DNA from: Megamonas sp. UBA1792
GTDB taxonomy: Bacteria; Bacillota_C; Negativicutes; Selenomonadales; Selenomonadaceae
Reading direction: 5' to 3'
Length of the DNA stretch: 6,030 nucleotides
NCBI GenBank assembly: GCA_002315155.1
Contig: DCFY01000113.1
Coordinates: 1-6,030 of the forward strand
A model generated the notes under the pieces. The model was not told where the DNA came from. It ran no database searches and worked only from the letters and a program-made list of their open reading frames with translations. The position numbers and the translations under genes are program-made. Positions 5,352-6,030 of this stretch are shown one piece after another (the first letter of the stretch is position 1; each line of letters starts with the position of its first letter).

Positions 5352-6030
5352 TGGATAAACGGGAAGATTTGACGACTGAAAGAGAAAAGTCGCTTACAAA
5401 GTTAGCGGAAAAACTGGGTGTCTCTTTTACAGACTGGAACCTGCTGCATCAGGCACTTACGCATACATCATATGCAAATGAGGCAAAGAATCCGCATATT
5501 GTTCATAATGAACGTTTGGAATTTCTTGGTGATGCGGTACTTGAGCTTGCGGTAAGTACATATTTGTTCAAACATTTTCCTTCCTTGCCAGAAGGTGAAA
5601 TGACGAAAGCGCGTGCATCCGTAGTTTGTGAGACGACATTAGCGAAGCGTGCGTCATTGCTTAATATTGGTGATTATCTTTTATTGGGTCATGGTGAGAT
5701 CGTTACAGGTGGCAGACAACGACCGTCGATTCTTGCGGATGCTTTTGAATCGATTATTGGCGCAATCTATATGGATCGTGGTTGGGGAACTGCTTCGGGG
5801 TACATTCTTATGCAACTGCAGGATGATTTGCTAATGATTGAAAATGGTGAGAATCTAAAAGACTATAAAACGATTTTTCAGGAAGTTGTGCAAAAGCATG
5901 CTGACCAGAAAATTTTTTATGAGATTTTGGATGAAACTGGACCGGATCATGATAAGGTTTTTACGTTTGCTGTAAAGGTGAATGGTGAGGTCTGTGGTAT
6001 TGGTACAGGAAAGAGCAAAAAAGAAGCAGA
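5351..6030 (+). CDS. rnc: Ribonuclease III (Rnc), 3' end beyond window
   Basis: An open frame of 226 visible residues running off the window end. RNase III is a Mg-dependent endonuclease that cuts double-stranded RNA during rRNA maturation and mRNA turnover. The signature NERLEFLGD (53-61) is present, with acidic residues Glu54, Glu57 and Asp61. The second pair Asp130 and Glu133 is in LADAFESIIGAIY, equivalent to E. coli Asp114 and Glu117. A double-stranded RNA binding domain begins near residue 170 (KDYKTIFQEVVQKH) and is still in progress at the edge (GTGKSKKEA). Judged by family length, perhaps 10-20 residues are missing. The ATG at 5351 overlaps the fabF stop as TAATG, with no clear Shine-Dalgarno, which suggests translational coupling. 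An in-frame ATG at 5321 (weak GGTGG at 5307-5311) would add ten residues, MPSRKEIRKI, and is possible. A fab-to-rnc junction is common in Firmicutes. Confidence 0.95.
   Translation, partial: MDKREDLTTEREKSLTKLAEKLGVSFTDWNLLHQALTHTSYANEAKNPHIVHNERLEFLGDAVLELAVSTYLFKHFPSLPEGEMTKARASVVCETTLAKRASLLNIGDYLLLGHGEIVTGGRQRPSILADAFESIIGAIYMDRGWGTASGYILMQLQDDLLMIENGENLKDYKTIFQEVVQKHADQKIFYEILDETGPDHDKVFTFAVKVNGEVCGIGTGKSKKEA

Noticed and set aside
5649..5834. A 61-codon + strand open frame with a hydrophobic start, possibly a small membrane protein
   Set aside because: It lies in another frame within rnc, where the conserved RNase III sequence explains the bases; no good ribosome binding site precedes it.

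Overview
The window is a compact run of type II fatty acid synthesis (FAS II) genes, all on the + strand. It opens inside the 3' end of fabH and closes inside rnc. Order: fabH (last 34 codons), fabK, fabD, fabG, acpP, a second FabK-like flavoprotein, fabF, rnc (cut by the window end). Gaps are 1 to 95 bases and stop/start codons nearly touch at fabH/fabK, fabD/fabG and fabF/rnc, so this reads as one operon. No tRNA, rRNA, CRISPR or mobile element is seen. The promoter and any regulatory site should lie upstream of fabH, outside the window.

The organism is most likely an anaerobic or fermentative Firmicute. The reasons are FabK as the enoyl reductase, strong AAGGAGG-type ribosome binding sites, three TTG starts, and moderately low GC (low-to-mid 40s percent, judged by eye). 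A member of the Negativicutes or Clostridia would fit. This placement is inference and cannot be fixed to a genus from the sequence alone.

Pathway logic: FabD loads malonate from malonyl-CoA onto ACP. FabH starts the chain, FabF extends it, FabG reduces the 3-keto group and FabK reduces the enoyl group. The 3-hydroxyacyl dehydratase (FabZ), the acetyl-CoA carboxylase genes and a classical unsaturated fatty acid gene (fabA, fabM) are not in the window.

The most interesting element is the gene between acpP and fabF. It is a 316-residue member of the FabK/nitronate monooxygenase flavoprotein fold with a C-terminal CxxC-x3-C-x4-C cysteine cluster that the canonical FabK in the same operon lacks. 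In family and context it resembles Helicobacter FabX, an FMN and iron-sulfur dehydrogenase/isomerase that makes unsaturated acyl-ACP by backtracking. A role in unsaturated fatty acid synthesis is therefore a concrete, testable hypothesis. Just upstream of it is a 10-bp hairpin that could attenuate transcription after acpP. From acpP onward three genes in a row appear to start with TTG, which moves several start sites from where a longest-ORF reading would put them.
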